The notes: generated by a model not told the origin, from the sequence alone. 64,000 bases of DNA from Roseateles sp049532965 (GCF_049532965.1 NZ_CP186694.1:682001-746000), one strand, 5' to 3'. Positions 46,271-55,601 are shown, numbered from the stretch's first letter. Numbers and translations are program-made.

Positions 46271-46918
46271 ATGGATCTGATGCACTTCCTCGTCGACTTC
46301 ATCCTGCACGTCGACAAGCACCTGGCCGCGTTCGTCGCCACCTATGGCACGTGGGTGTACGCGCTGTTGTTCGCGATCGTGTTCGTGGAGACCGGCCTCG
46401 TCGTGATGCCGTTCCTGCCGGGCGACTCGCTGCTGTTCGTCGTCGGCGCGCTGTGCGGGGCAGGACTGATGAGCCTGCCGCTGGCCATGGCCGTGCTGCT
46501 GGCGGCGGCCATCCTGGGCGACCAGTGCAATTACGCGATCGGGCGGTACTTCGGGCCCAAGGTCTTCCAGTGGGAGCAGTCGCGCTTCTTCAACAAGCGG
46601 GCCTTCGACGCCGCCCACGAGTTCTATGAGAAGCACGGCGGCATCACGATCATCCTGGCGCGCTTCATGCCGTTCATCCGCACCTTTGCGCCGTTCGTGG
46701 CCGGCGTCGCCGCGATGACCCGCAGCCGCTTCACCGCCTACAACGTCGCCGGCGGCGTGATCTGGGTCGTCGGCCTCACGCTCGCGGGCTACCTCTTCGG
46801 CAACATCCCGTTCGTGCAGACGCACTTGAGCAAGATCATCTGGGCCATGATCCTCGTTCCCGGCCTGATCGCCCTCTATGGCGGCTGGCGGGCCTCGCGC
46901 GCGCGGCCGGCCACCTGA
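46271..46918 (+). CDS. DedA-family membrane protein
   Basis: Inner-membrane protein of 215 residues with hydrophobic segments near 25-55, 60-80, 145-175 and 185-205. Family motifs are ETGLVVMPFLPGDSLLFV and FMPFIRTFAPFVAGVAAM. DedA proteins support lipid-carrier recycling and membrane homeostasis; some move undecaprenyl phosphate or phosphatidylethanolamine. Its promoter must lie in the 167 bp before it, shared with the divergent GH25-like gene. Confidence 0.93.
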   Translation: MDLMHFLVDFILHVDKHLAAFVATYGTWVYALLFAIVFVETGLVVMPFLPGDSLLFVVGALCGAGLMSLPLAMAVLLAAAILGDQCNYAIGRYFGPKVFQWEQSRFFNKRAFDAAHEFYEKHGGITIILARFMPFIRTFAPFVAGVAAMTRSRFTAYNVAGGVIWVVGLTLAGYLFGNIPFVQTHLSKIIWAMILVPGLIALYGGWRASRARPAT

Positions 46919-46926
46919 TCGCCTGG

Positions 46927-46947
46927 GGCCCCGGAGCCTACGGGGCC
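46927..46947 (+). repeat. GC hairpin after the DedA gene
   Basis: GGCCCCG and CGGGGCC form a 7-bp stem with a 7-nt loop just after the stop codon. No T-run follows, so it is a weak candidate for termination. Confidence 0.3.
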
Positions 46948-47085
46948 ACGGGGCCCCGCCGATGCGCCGTGTCCCGCAAAGGGAAAACACCAACGCGCCA
47001 TGCGCGCAAACCCCCGGGGTGCGTTTCGTCACGCTGACGATGCAGGGCTATCCTCGCCCGCTGCTTGTCACGGACGAACTGCCCC

Positions 47086-50000
47086 ATGCAACTCAGCACC
47101 CTCAGCAAGGCCGCCACCCTGGCCCTGAGCCTGACCGCCGCGATCGCGGCGGCCCCCACGCTGGCACAACCGGCTGCTTCCCTTCCCGCCGCGGCGCCCG
47201 CGCCGGCCGTCACGATGCTGCTGCGAGAGCCTGCCGTGTCGGCGCGGCACCTGGCCTTCGTCTACGGTGGCGATCTGTGGATCGCCAATCGCGATGGCAG
47301 CCAGCCGCGCCGCCTCGCCGGCCATGCCGCGCCCGAATTCGCGCCGCGCTTTTCGCCCGACGGCCAATGGATCGCGTTCTCGGCAAGCTATGACGGCAAC
47401 ACCGACGTCCACGTCGTCGCCGTCACCGGCGGCCAGCCGCGGCGCCTGACCTGGCACCCGGCGGCCGACCAGGTCACCGGCTGGAGCGCCGATGGCCAGC
47501 GGGTGCTGTTCGCCTCCAACCGCGAGGTGCTGAACAACCGCAGCAAGCAGCTGTTCGAGGTGGCGCTGACGGGCGGCTTCGAGCACAAGGTGATGGAGGC
47601 GGTCGCCTACGAGGGCGTGTGGTCGCCCGACGGCAAGCGCCTCGCGTACCGGCCCTATCAGGCGGCCTATGTCGGCCCGAGCGGCTGGCGCCAGAGCCGC
47701 GGCGGCACCACGCCGCCGCTGTGGATCCTGGACCCGAAGGGCAAGAGCTGGGAGCAGATCCCGCATGTCAACGCGACCGATCGCAACCCGATCTGGATGG
47801 GGGACGAGGTCGTCTTCATCTCCGATCGCAACGACGGCGCTGCCAACCTCTTCGCGTTCCACACGAAGACCAAGGCGCTGCGTCAGCTGACGCGCGAAAC
47901 GGTCTGGGACGTGCGCAGCGCCGACGGTGTCGACGGCCGCATCGTCTACGAGGCGGGCGGACAGCTCAAGGAGATCGGCCTGGAGGGAGGCACTGCGCGG
48001 ATCCTGAGCATCGCGCTGAACGAGTCCGGCGCCGAGGCGCGCGTGCAGTGGAAGGACGCGGCCAAGACCATCACCAGCGCCGCGCTGTCGGCGACCGGCA
48101 AGCGGGTCGTGGTCAGCGCGCGCGGCGAGGTGTTCACCGTGCCGGTGAAGGACGGCGTGGTGCGCAACCTGACGCAGACCTCGGGCGTGCGCGAGAAGGA
48201 TGCGCTCTGGAGCCCCGACGGGCAGCAGGTGGCCTACGTGTCCGACGAGCCGGGCATGCGTCATCAGGTCGTGATCCGCGACCAGCTCGGCGATCAGGCC
48301 GACAAGCCGACGCGCAAGATGCTCCTGCCCGAGACCGGCTACTACACGCTGCTGGCGTGGTCGCCCGACGGCGCGCGGCTTGTGCTGCAGGACAACCACC
48401 TCAACCTCTACCAGCTGCCGCTGACCGGCGCGCAGTCGGGCAAGCTCGCGAAGGTCGACACCAGCCAGCGCCGCAACAGCTTCGACACCAGCTTCTCCCC
48501 CGATGGCCGCTACCTGGCCTACACGGTGGTGGGCAGGAACTTCTTCAGCCAGATCCGCGTCGTCGATTTCCAGACCGGCCAGCAGCACACGCTGACCGAC
48601 GGCCTCAGCCACGCCAACCTGCCGGCGTTCTCGACCAAGGGCGACGTGCTGTTCTTCGCCGCGTCGATCAATTCGGGGCCGGCGCAGGTGGGCCTGGACA
48701 TGTCCACCCAGGAACGCGCGCTGCGCATGGGCCTCTATGCGGCGGTGCTGCGCGCCGACGGCAAGTCGCCGCTCGAGCCCAAGGCCGGCGACGAGGACGC
48801 CAAGGAAGCGAAGGACGCGAAGGGTGGCAAGGACGCCAAGGATGGCCCACCCGGCGACGGCGCGAAGGAGTCCTCCGAAGCCGCCTCGAAGGACGGCGCG
48901 AAGAAGGACGACGGCAAGGACGTCAAGCCCAAGGCCAAGCCGGTGCGCATCGATTTCGCCGGCCTGAAGGATCGCATCGTCGGCCTGCCGGTGGCGACGG
49001 CGCGCTACGACGACCTGGGCGTCGCGGACGACGGTGCGCTGTTCTACATCGAGCGCAAGCAGCCGGGCGTGTCGATCGATGCCGAGGGTGGCAACGGTCG
49101 CAAGGGCGACCTGTACCGCTTCGACTTCGAGGAGAAGAAAGCCAAGCTGGTGAAACCGCAGGTCGAGGACTATGGCCTGAGCCCCGACGGGAAGAAGCTG
49201 TTGCTGAACTTCGGCGGCGGGCGGCTGGAGATCGCCGACGCGCGCGAGAAGGTCGACACGAAGAGCATCGACTTGTCGGGCCTGCGCACGCGCATCGACC
49301 CGCGCGCCGAATGGCGCCAGATCTTCGACGAGACCTGGTGGATGGAGAAGGAGTTCTTCTACGACCCGAAGCTGCACGGCCTGGACTGGCAGGGCGTGTA
49401 CCAGCGCTATGTGCCGCTGGTGGCCGGCGTGCAGCGGCGCGAGGACCTGAACGACCTGCTGGTCGAGATGATCGGCGAGCTGCAGGTCGGCCATAACCGC
49501 GTCGGCGGCGGCGACGTGCAGCAGGAGGCCAAGGTCGCGGTCGGACTGCTGGGGGCCGACTTCAGCTTCGAGAACGGCAAGTACCGCATCAAGAAGATCT
49601 TCAAGGGCGACCGCTGGGACCCCTACCTGAAGGCACCACTGGCCGCTCCTGGCCTGGGCGTCAAGGAAGGTGACTACCTGCTGGCGGTGAATGGCCAGCC
49701 CGTCGACGAGGCGCACAACCTGTACCAGCAACTGGAGAACACCGTCGGCAAGCAGGTGCAGCTGACCGTGGCGCCAGCGGCGAGCGGGCAGGGCGCCCGG
49801 CGCGTGACCGTGGAGCCGATCGCGACGGAAGGCCGGCTGCGGCAGTGGGCGTGGATCGATCACAACCGCGAGGAAGTGGACCGCCTGAGCGGCGGCAGGA
49901 TCGCCTACGTCTACATGCCCGACACGGCGGGTCCGGGCTTCCAGCATTTCAACCGGATGTTCTTCGCCCAGGTCGACAAACCGGGGCTGATCGTGGACGA

Positions 50001-50505
50001 CCGCCGCAATGGCGGAGGCCAGGCGGCGAACTACGTGACGGAACTGCTCAACCGGGCCTACCTGGGCAGTTGGAAGGACCGTGACGGCCTGGTCTACGAC
50101 ACGCCGGCCGGCGCGATTTACGGGCCCAAGGCGATGCTGATCGACCAGGACGCGGGCTCGGGCGGCGACTTCATGCCGTACGCGTTCAAGCGCACGGGCC
50201 TGGGGCCGCTGATCGGCAAGCGGACCTGGGGCGGGTTGATCGGGATCTCGGCGAATCCGAACCTGATCGACGGCGGTTTCCTGGTCGTGCCGTTCTTCCG
50301 CTTCTTCACGCCGGAAGGCGAGTGGCGCATCGAGAACGAGGGCGTGTCCCCCGACATCGACGTGGACCTGGATCCGGTCGCGGTGAATGCCGGACGCGAT
50401 GTGCAGCTCGAGGCGGCGGTCGCGAACGTGATGGAACGGCTGAAGACCTGGACCCCGGTCCAGCGCACGACGGCGCCGGCGATGCCGACGCAGTTGGGGA
50501 AGTGA
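47086..50505 (+). CDS. Tricorn-like periplasmic protease (TolB-like propellers, PDZ, S41)
   Basis: 1139-residue exported peptidase of the Tricorn-protease-homologue group. A signal peptide ends near APTLAQP (about residue 27). Residues about 40-560 form beta-propeller blades (repeats like FSPDGQWIAFS and WSPDGKRLAY). A Lys/Asp/Glu/Ala-rich linker is at about 565-620. A second propeller region is followed by a helical core, a PDZ domain (about 850-930) and an S41-type domain with nucleophile S1025 in GSGGD and LGPLIGKRTWGG. Predicted to degrade oligopeptides processively. It stands alone, with a hairpin after the stop. Confidence 0.93.
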   Translation: MQLSTLSKAATLALSLTAAIAAAPTLAQPAASLPAAAPAPAVTMLLREPAVSARHLAFVYGGDLWIANRDGSQPRRLAGHAAPEFAPRFSPDGQWIAFSASYDGNTDVHVVAVTGGQPRRLTWHPAADQVTGWSADGQRVLFASNREVLNNRSKQLFEVALTGGFEHKVMEAVAYEGVWSPDGKRLAYRPYQAAYVGPSGWRQSRGGTTPPLWILDPKGKSWEQIPHVNATDRNPIWMGDEVVFISDRNDGAANLFAFHTKTKALRQLTRETVWDVRSADGVDGRIVYEAGGQLKEIGLEGGTARILSIALNESGAEARVQWKDAAKTITSAALSATGKRVVVSARGEVFTVPVKDGVVRNLTQTSGVREKDALWSPDGQQVAYVSDEPGMRHQVVIRDQLGDQADKPTRKMLLPETGYYTLLAWSPDGARLVLQDNHLNLYQLPLTGAQSGKLAKVDTSQRRNSFDTSFSPDGRYLAYTVVGRNFFSQIRVVDFQTGQQHTLTDGLSHANLPAFSTKGDVLFFAASINSGPAQVGLDMSTQERALRMGLYAAVLRADGKSPLEPKAGDEDAKEAKDAKGGKDAKDGPPGDGAKESSEAASKDGAKKDDGKDVKPKAKPVRIDFAGLKDRIVGLPVATARYDDLGVADDGALFYIERKQPGVSIDAEGGNGRKGDLYRFDFEEKKAKLVKPQVEDYGLSPDGKKLLLNFGGGRLEIADAREKVDTKSIDLSGLRTRIDPRAEWRQIFDETWWMEKEFFYDPKLHGLDWQGVYQRYVPLVAGVQRREDLNDLLVEMIGELQVGHNRVGGGDVQQEAKVAVGLLGADFSFENGKYRIKKIFKGDRWDPYLKAPLAAPGLGVKEGDYLLAVNGQPVDEAHNLYQQLENTVGKQVQLTVAPAASGQGARRVTVEPIATEGRLRQWAWIDHNREEVDRLSGGRIAYVYMPDTAGPGFQHFNRMFFAQVDKPGLIVDDRRNGGGQAANYVTELLNRAYLGSWKDRDGLVYDTPAGAIYGPKAMLIDQDAGSGGDFMPYAFKRTGLGPLIGKRTWGGLIGISANPNLIDGGFLVVPFFRFFTPEGEWRIENEGVSPDIDVDLDPVAVNAGRDVQLEAAVANVMERLKTWTPVQRTTAPAMPTQLGK

Positions 50506-50533
50506 AGAGCCGCAACTGATCCGCAATGACGAC

Positions 50534-50558
50534 ACGCGGGGCCCTGGCCCCGCGTTTC
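50534..50558 (+). terminator. Probable terminator after the Tricorn-like gene
   Basis: ACGCGGGGCC and GGCCCCGCGT form a 10-bp stem with a minimal loop, followed by TTTCATT. The T-run is short, so strength is uncertain. Confidence 0.6.
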
Positions 50559-50713
50559 ATTGAGCGCGCCCCGTTCTAGTCCTGTGCCAGCTTCCGTCCG
50601 CGCAGCTTTTGCCCAGTCTTGCCTGCGGCTGACAGCCACCTCCCGATGGGGGGGCGCTCGTTCGCGAAGAGGGAGAGGTGCCGCCAGTCGATCCCTCGGC
50701 CCTTACCATCACC

Positions 50714-50742
50714 TTGACGTGATATCACGCAAAGGTTATGGT
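50714..50742 (+). promoter_or_regulatory. Promoter with palindromic operator for the HigBA-like module
   Basis: TTGACG (50714-50719), a 17-bp spacer and TATGGT (50737-50742) look like a sigma-70 promoter. The spacer region contains the perfect 12-bp palindrome CGTGATATCACG (50718-50729), a natural site for autorepression by the XRE antitoxin. The -10 overlaps the annotated toxin ATG, so either the message is nearly leaderless or this promoter is not the one used. Confidence 0.5.
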
Positions 50743-51148
50743 GGCTACTTCATTCGATGGCGCTCCGAAGCGCTGGGAGGTCTTCTTCCATGACGAGTTC
50801 GATGCTGAATTCGATCGCCTGGAGTCCGGCGTTCAGGACGCGCTGATCGCAGCAGCGGGCGCCATCGAGTTGTTGGGGCCTAAAGCGGGCCGGCCCCATG
50901 TGGATACGCTTCATGGATCCCAGTTCGCCAACATGAAGGAACTTCGATTCACCGCCAAACAGGGCAGGGAGGTGTGGCGAGCCGCATTTGCGTTCGATCC
51001 CGATCGCTGCGCCTGCATTCTGGTGGCGGGAGCGAAGCAGGGCCGGAATCAGCAGATGTTCTACGGGCAACTGGTCCGAGTGGCCGATCGCCGCTTTGCG
51101 AGTCATCTCGCAGGCGTGGCCAGTCGCGACAACGGTTTTGCGAGGTAA
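50738..51148 (+). CDS. HigB/RelE-type toxin (phage Gp49-like family)
   Basis: 136-residue predicted mRNA interferase. It follows the family pattern: WEVFFHDEFDAEFDRL at the start, KELRFT-x-GREVWRAAFAFDP (basic strand with catalytic Arg candidates) and ILVAGAKQG. Two starts are possible, ATG 50738 or GTG 50741; AAAGG lies 5 bp before the GTG, which favours the latter. The antitoxin gene follows after 5 bp. Toxin-first order is typical of higBA. Confidence 0.85.
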   Translation: MVATSFDGAPKRWEVFFHDEFDAEFDRLESGVQDALIAAAGAIELLGPKAGRPHVDTLHGSQFANMKELRFTAKQGREVWRAAFAFDPDRCACILVAGAKQGRNQQMFYGQLVRVADRRFASHLAGVASRDNGFAR

Positions 51149-51153
51149 CAAAA

Positions 51154-51534
51154 ATGGGCCGTTCACTCAAGAGCGTCATCGCGGAGCTTCCGCCGGAGCG
51201 ACGGGCATGGGTCGAAGCCAGGAGCCGAGAGATGGCCGATGACATGGTCCGCTATGCGGAGACCTTGTCGGAAGCGCGCCGCGCGTTGGAGAAGACGCAG
51301 ACCGAAGTGGCGGACGTCCTGCAGATCAAGCAGAACGCTGTCACGCAACTGGAGAAGCGCAGCGACATGCTGCTGTCGACGCTGCGGAAGTATGTGTCCG
51401 CCATGGGGGCGGAGCTTCAGATCACCATCCGTACCGCCGCGGGCGTGGTGATCGTCCTCGATGGCTTTGGAACGCTGTCGTCCGAATCGGCATCTGGTCC
51501 CGCCGCGGCTGGCAAAACGAAGGTCCGCCGCTGA
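51154..51534 (+). CDS. XRE-family antitoxin (HigA-like)
   Basis: 126-residue DNA-binding antitoxin. The helix-turn-helix is at about 50-90 (EKTQTEVADVLQIKQNAVTQLEKRSDMLLSTLRKYV), with an N-terminal helical region likely to contact the toxin. The arrangement 5 bp after the toxin gene implies one transcript. The palindrome in the promoter is the expected binding site. The C-terminal Ser/Ala tail is unstructured. Confidence 0.85.
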   Translation: MGRSLKSVIAELPPERRAWVEARSREMADDMVRYAETLSEARRALEKTQTEVADVLQIKQNAVTQLEKRSDMLLSTLRKYVSAMGAELQITIRTAAGVVIVLDGFGTLSSESASGPAAAGKTKVRR

Positions 51535-51546
51535 GGCGCCACTCCT

Positions 51547-53019
51547 TCACAACGCCCGGTGTCTCGCCGCCAACGGCGGATTCTTCGCGAAGTAGCGCGC
51601 GATGCCGGTGGCCAGTGCCTTGACCAGGTCGTCCTGGTACTCCGGATCGCGCAGCTTCGCTTCTTCCTCCGGGTTGGAGATGAATGCCGTCTCCACCAGG
51701 ATCGACGGCACGTCCGGCGCTTTCAGCACCGCGAAGCCGGCCTGCTCCACGCTGCTCTTGTGCAGCTTGCCGACCTTGCCGATCTGACCCAGCACCTCGC
51801 CGCCGAGCTTGAGGCTGTCCTTGATCTGCGCCGAGGTGCTCATGTCCAGCATCGCGCGCAGCACGCCGGCGTCCTTCACCGCCTGGCTGTTGACACCACC
51901 GATGACGTCGGCGGCGTTCTCCTTGTCAGCCATCCAGCGGGCCGCCGTGGAGCTTGCGCCGCTGGTGGACAGCGCGAACACCGAAGCGCCGCGCGCCTTC
52001 GGCGTGATGAAGGCGTCCGCATGGATCGACACGAACAAGTCGGCCTGCACCCGCCGCGCCTTGCGCACCCGCTCGCCCAGCGGCACGAAGAAATCGGCGT
52101 CACGCGTCATCATCACGCGGATGCGCGGATTGGCGTTCAGGCGGTCGCGCAGCTTCTTGCCGATCGCCAGCACCACGTCCTTCTCCTTCAACCCCGACGG
52201 GCCGACCGCGCCCGGGTCCTCGCCGCCGTGGCCCGGATCGATCGCGATCACGATCAGGCGGTCGAGCCGGGATTGGCTCATCTGGGGGGCGACTTCCTTC
52301 AGCGGCGTCGACGGCGGAGGCGGGGTCTCGATCTTCGCCCCGGCGGGTGGCTTCGGCGGCGGGGCCGCCGCGATGGCCGCGCTCTCGGCCGCGGACGCCG
52401 CGGTCTCGGGCCGGTCGATGCGTCCGATCAACTCGCCCAGCGCGTCGTTGACCGACTGCGCCGCCGCATTCTCGGCCGCTTCCTTTTCCCGCACCAGGTC
52501 GAGCAGCGGATCGCGCTCGCGCGTCGGATGCAGGTCCAGCACCAGCCGGTTCTTGTAGGCCGCCACCGGCTCGATCGTGAACACCTGCGGCGCAACCGCC
52601 TGCTTCAGGTCCAGCACGATGCGCACAACGCGCGGCTGGTTCTGCCCGACGCGCACGCCCGCGATGTACGGGTCGTCCGGCTTGACCTTGCCCAGCAGCT
52701 CCTTCAAGCCGGCATTGAGTTCCAGACCGTCGATGTCGATCACCAGGCGATCCGGATTCGCGGCCATGAAGCTCTTCGCGTCCAACTGGCGGTCCGATTC
52801 GATCGTCACCCGGGTGTAGTCGCTCGCCGGCCAGACCCGCACCGCGACGATGGTCGCCGCGCTCGCGGCGAGGGCGGGCGCCGCCGGCAGCACCGGGAAG
52901 CTCAGCACCACCGCGCCCATGCGCCGCAGCGCCTTGCGGCGGTCCGGCGATGGCGCGGTGTCCGCGGCCGATGCCGCCTGGGCAGTGAGGTCGGGCTGGC
53001 CGGTCAGGTCTCCGTTCAT
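51547..53019 (-). CDS. amiC: N-acetylmuramoyl-L-alanine amidase (AmiC family)
   Basis: Periplasmic zinc amidase splitting septal peptidoglycan at division. The protein has 490 residues. A twin-arginine signal (DRRKALRRMG followed by a hydrophobic stretch, about 27-52) is followed by an AMIN septal-targeting domain (about 57-165), a linker rich in Ala and Pro (about 190-250) and the Amidase_3 domain (about 260-480) with zinc ligands in IDPGHGGEDPG and SIHADAF and catalytic Glu in VETAFISN. It follows tsaE by 25 bp, the usual tsaE-ami operon. Confidence 0.95.
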   Translation of the reverse strand: MNGDLTGQPDLTAQAASAADTAPSPDRRKALRRMGAVVLSFPVLPAAPALAASAATIVAVRVWPASDYTRVTIESDRQLDAKSFMAANPDRLVIDIDGLELNAGLKELLGKVKPDDPYIAGVRVGQNQPRVVRIVLDLKQAVAPQVFTIEPVAAYKNRLVLDLHPTRERDPLLDLVREKEAAENAAAQSVNDALGELIGRIDRPETAASAAESAAIAAAPPPKPPAGAKIETPPPPSTPLKEVAPQMSQSRLDRLIVIAIDPGHGGEDPGAVGPSGLKEKDVVLAIGKKLRDRLNANPRIRVMMTRDADFFVPLGERVRKARRVQADLFVSIHADAFITPKARGASVFALSTSGASSTAARWMADKENAADVIGGVNSQAVKDAGVLRAMLDMSTSAQIKDSLKLGGEVLGQIGKVGKLHKSSVEQAGFAVLKAPDVPSILVETAFISNPEEEAKLRDPEYQDDLVKALATGIARYFAKNPPLAARHRAL

Positions 53020-53044
53020 GTGAGGCGTGTCGGTCTTGTTCGAA

Positions 53045-53572
53045 TCAATCGGGTTGGCCGTCGGGACGGCCGGGCTGCGACGCCAGCCGCCGGGCCAGCT
53101 CGGCCAGCAGCGCCTGGCCCTGGGGCGTATGGGCTTGAGCTCGAACGTCGCGGCTGTCGTCGGCGTTGACCTCGATCGCCAGCCTCAGGTCCGGCGGCGG
53201 CAACATGCCCGCCGCCTTGTCGGGCCACTCGCTGAGCTTGAGCCCCGGTGCCGCGAACGTGTCGCGGAATCCCGCGTCCTCCCACTCGCGCGGATCGCTG
53301 AAGCGGTAGAAGTCGAAGTGATGGGCGGGCAGGCCGTTCAGGCGCGGCGGGACGTAGTCCTCGACCACGGCATAGCTCGGGCTCTTGATGCGGCCGGTGA
53401 CGCCCAGCGCGCGCAACAGGTGGCGCACCAGGCTGGTCTTGCCTGCGCCCAGGCCGCCGTCGAGCTCGATGCTCAGGTCCCCGATCTGCGGACACGCGGC
53501 CAACGCCTGCGCGAAGCGCTCGCAGGCGGCCTCGTCGGGCCAACGGAATGGGCGGGTTTCTAGAATGCTCAA
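53045..53572 (-). CDS. tsaE: tRNA threonylcarbamoyladenosine biosynthesis ATPase TsaE
   Basis: ATPase acting with TsaB and TsaD to make t6A37 in ANN-reading tRNAs. The protein has 175 residues, with the P-loop GGLGAGKTSLVRH and conserved SPSYAVVEDY and HFDFYRFSDP. The start appears to be TTG at 53572: an in-frame stop lies just upstream and no ATG precedes the conserved N-terminus. Only 5 bp separate this codon from the divergent queG ATG. Confidence 0.93.
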   Translation of the reverse strand: MSILETRPFRWPDEAACERFAQALAACPQIGDLSIELDGGLGAGKTSLVRHLLRALGVTGRIKSPSYAVVEDYVPPRLNGLPAHHFDFYRFSDPREWEDAGFRDTFAAPGLKLSEWPDKAAGMLPPPDLRLAIEVNADDSRDVRAQAHTPQGQALLAELARRLASQPGRPDGQPD

Positions 53573-53577
53573 CAGCG

Positions 53578-54834
53578 ATGAAGTCCTTGATCAACACCCC
53601 CGGGCCCGGTGCGCCTGCCGACGCTGTTCCGAGCCCCTCCCGCGACCCCGGCGCGCTGGCCACGCTGATGGCCGAGGTGCGCGCCTGGGCGCATGAGCTC
53701 GGATTCTCACAGATTGGGGTGGCGCTCGTCGATCTGAGCGATGCGGAGGCCGGTTTGCAGGCCTGGCTCGACGCCGGGTTCCACGGCGACATGCATTACA
53801 TGGCGGCCCATGGCCTCAAACGGGCCAGGCCCGCGGAGTTGGTGCCGGGCACGATCAGCGTCCTCACCGCCCGCATGGACTACCTGCCCGACGCGGCCGG
53901 GCCCGACTGGCAGGACCGCGAATGGGCCGCGATGCGCGATCCGGCGCGCGCACAGGTCTCGCTGTACGCACGCGGGCGGGACTACCACAAGGTGCTGCGC
54001 CAGCGACTGCAGCAACTGGCCGATCGCCTGCAGCAGCGCGTCGGACCGATGGGGCATCGCGTGTTCACCGACTCCGCGCCGGTGCTGGAGGTGGAGCTCG
54101 CCAGCCGCTCCGGCATCGGCTGGCGTGGCAAGCACACCTTGACGCTGCATCGGGACAGCGGCTCGATGTTCTTCCTCGGCGAGATCTATCTGGACCTCGC
54201 GCTGCCCCCCAGCGAGCCCGTCACCGCGCACTGCGGGCAATGCCGGGCCTGCCTGGACGCCTGCCCGACGGGGGCGATCGTCGCCCCTTACCGGCTCGAC
54301 GCGCGGCGCTGCATCAGCTACCTGACGATCGAGCAGGACGGTCCCATTCCCTTGGAGTTCCGCGAGGCGATCGGCAATCGCATCTACGGCTGCGACGACT
54401 GCCAGTTGGCGTGTCCGTGGAACAAGTTCGCACGCAGGAACGCGCTGCCGGACTTCGAGTGGCGCGAGCCGCTGGGTCACGCGTCGCTGCTCGAGCTGTG
54501 GGCGTGGGACGATGCGACCTTCCTCAAGCGCACGGAGGGATCGGCGATCCGCCGGATCGGCCACGCCCGCTGGCGGCGCAACCTGGCCGTGGCGATGGGG
54601 AATGCGCTTCGGCAAGACCTGGCGCCCGCGCTGCGCAGCCGGATACGCGAGGCGCTGGAGGCGGCGCTCCCGGGCGAGTCCGCCCTGGTGGCGGAGCACA
54701 TCCAGTGGGCGCTGGATCAGCCGGGGGCCGCGCCGAGCCACAGCGGCAGCACGACCATCCCGAGCAGCGTCGACACCGTCACCAAGCCCGCGACGAACGG
54801 GCCGTTGCCTCCCATGCGCACGGCCAGCACGTAG
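53578..54834 (+). CDS. queG: Epoxyqueuosine reductase QueG
   Basis: Cobalamin- and iron-sulfur-dependent enzyme reducing epoxyqueuosine to queuosine in tRNA. The protein has 418 residues. Both [4Fe-4S] clusters are visible: CGQCRACLDACPTGAI and CDDCQLACPWN. The HEAT-like C-terminal part includes RRIGHARWRRNLAVAMGNAL. The conserved protein ends near residue 380; the last 38 codons run through the 3' end of the convergent AEC carrier gene (118-bp overlap) and are probably an unselected tail. Confidence 0.94.
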   Translation: MKSLINTPGPGAPADAVPSPSRDPGALATLMAEVRAWAHELGFSQIGVALVDLSDAEAGLQAWLDAGFHGDMHYMAAHGLKRARPAELVPGTISVLTARMDYLPDAAGPDWQDREWAAMRDPARAQVSLYARGRDYHKVLRQRLQQLADRLQQRVGPMGHRVFTDSAPVLEVELASRSGIGWRGKHTLTLHRDSGSMFFLGEIYLDLALPPSEPVTAHCGQCRACLDACPTGAIVAPYRLDARRCISYLTIEQDGPIPLEFREAIGNRIYGCDDCQLACPWNKFARRNALPDFEWREPLGHASLLELWAWDDATFLKRTEGSAIRRIGHARWRRNLAVAMGNALRQDLAPALRSRIREALEAALPGESALVAEHIQWALDQPGAAPSHSGSTTIPSSVDTVTKPATNGPLPPMRTAST

Positions 54835-55601
54835 GCGCTCGATGCCGTCGGCATGGCGGCGAAGGCCAGCAGCAGGGCGGCCTGCGGACCCGGCAGCGCG
54901 AGCACATGGCCCATCGCCAGTGCGATCAGCGGCAGCGCCAGGTGCCGGATCGACAGCAGGCCGGCGGCGAGCCATGGCGCTTCCTTCAGCGCGCCGAGCC
55001 GCAGCCCCGCGCCGACGGCCATCAGCCCCAGGGGCAGGGCGGCCAGGCCGATCTTCTGCAGCGTGATGGCGGCGGGCTCGGGCAGGCGCAGTCCGGCGAG
55101 GTTGGCGGCCAGGCCGGCGAGTGTCGACACGATCAGCGGATTGCGGGCCAGCTCGCGCAGGTAGCCATGGCCGCCGTGCCTGGCCAGCGGGTACACCGCC
55201 GCGACGTTGGCCACCGGCACGCACACGGCCACGATCATCGCGATCCAGGCCACGCCTTGTGCGCCGTACAGCCGTTCCGCCAGCGCCAGCGCGACGAACG
55301 AGTTGAAGCGGAACGCCACCTGCGCGCCGGACGCATGGGTCCGCGCGTCAACACCTGGCACCCAGCGCAAGGCGGATGCCAGCGCAATGCCGCTGAGCAC
55401 CACGCCCAGCCCGGCGCCCATCAGCATGACGGTGTCGCCCGGCGACAGGCTGCTGCGCGAGATCGAATTGAACAGCAGCACCGGGAAGAGCAGGAAGTAC
55501 ACCAGCTTCTCCGCCGCCTCCCAGACCGGACGGTTCAGCGGCGTGTAGCGGCACAGCAGGAACCCGGCGACGATCAGCAGGAAATCAGGGAGCAGCAGCA
55601 T
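54717..55601 (-). CDS. AEC-family transporter (auxin efflux carrier-like)
   Basis: Inner-membrane carrier of 294 residues with about ten hydrophobic helices from LPDFLLIVAGFLLC to VSTLLGMVVLPLWLG. AEC permeases move small organic acids such as malate or malonate. The central N-P region (ARNPLIVSTLAGLAANLAG) fits the family. The gene converges with queG and diverges from the Bug receptor gene, which also binds carboxylates; a functional link is inference. Confidence 0.88.
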   Translation of the reverse strand: MLLLPDFLLIVAGFLLCRYTPLNRPVWEAAEKLVYFLLFPVLLFNSISRSSLSPGDTVMLMGAGLGVVLSGIALASALRWVPGVDARTHASGAQVAFRFNSFVALALAERLYGAQGVAWIAMIVAVCVPVANVAAVYPLARHGGHGYLRELARNPLIVSTLAGLAANLAGLRLPEPAAITLQKIGLAALPLGLMAVGAGLRLGALKEAPWLAAGLLSIRHLALPLIALAMGHVLALPGPQAALLLAFAAMPTASSAYVLAVRMGGNGPFVAGLVTVSTLLGMVVLPLWLGAAPG

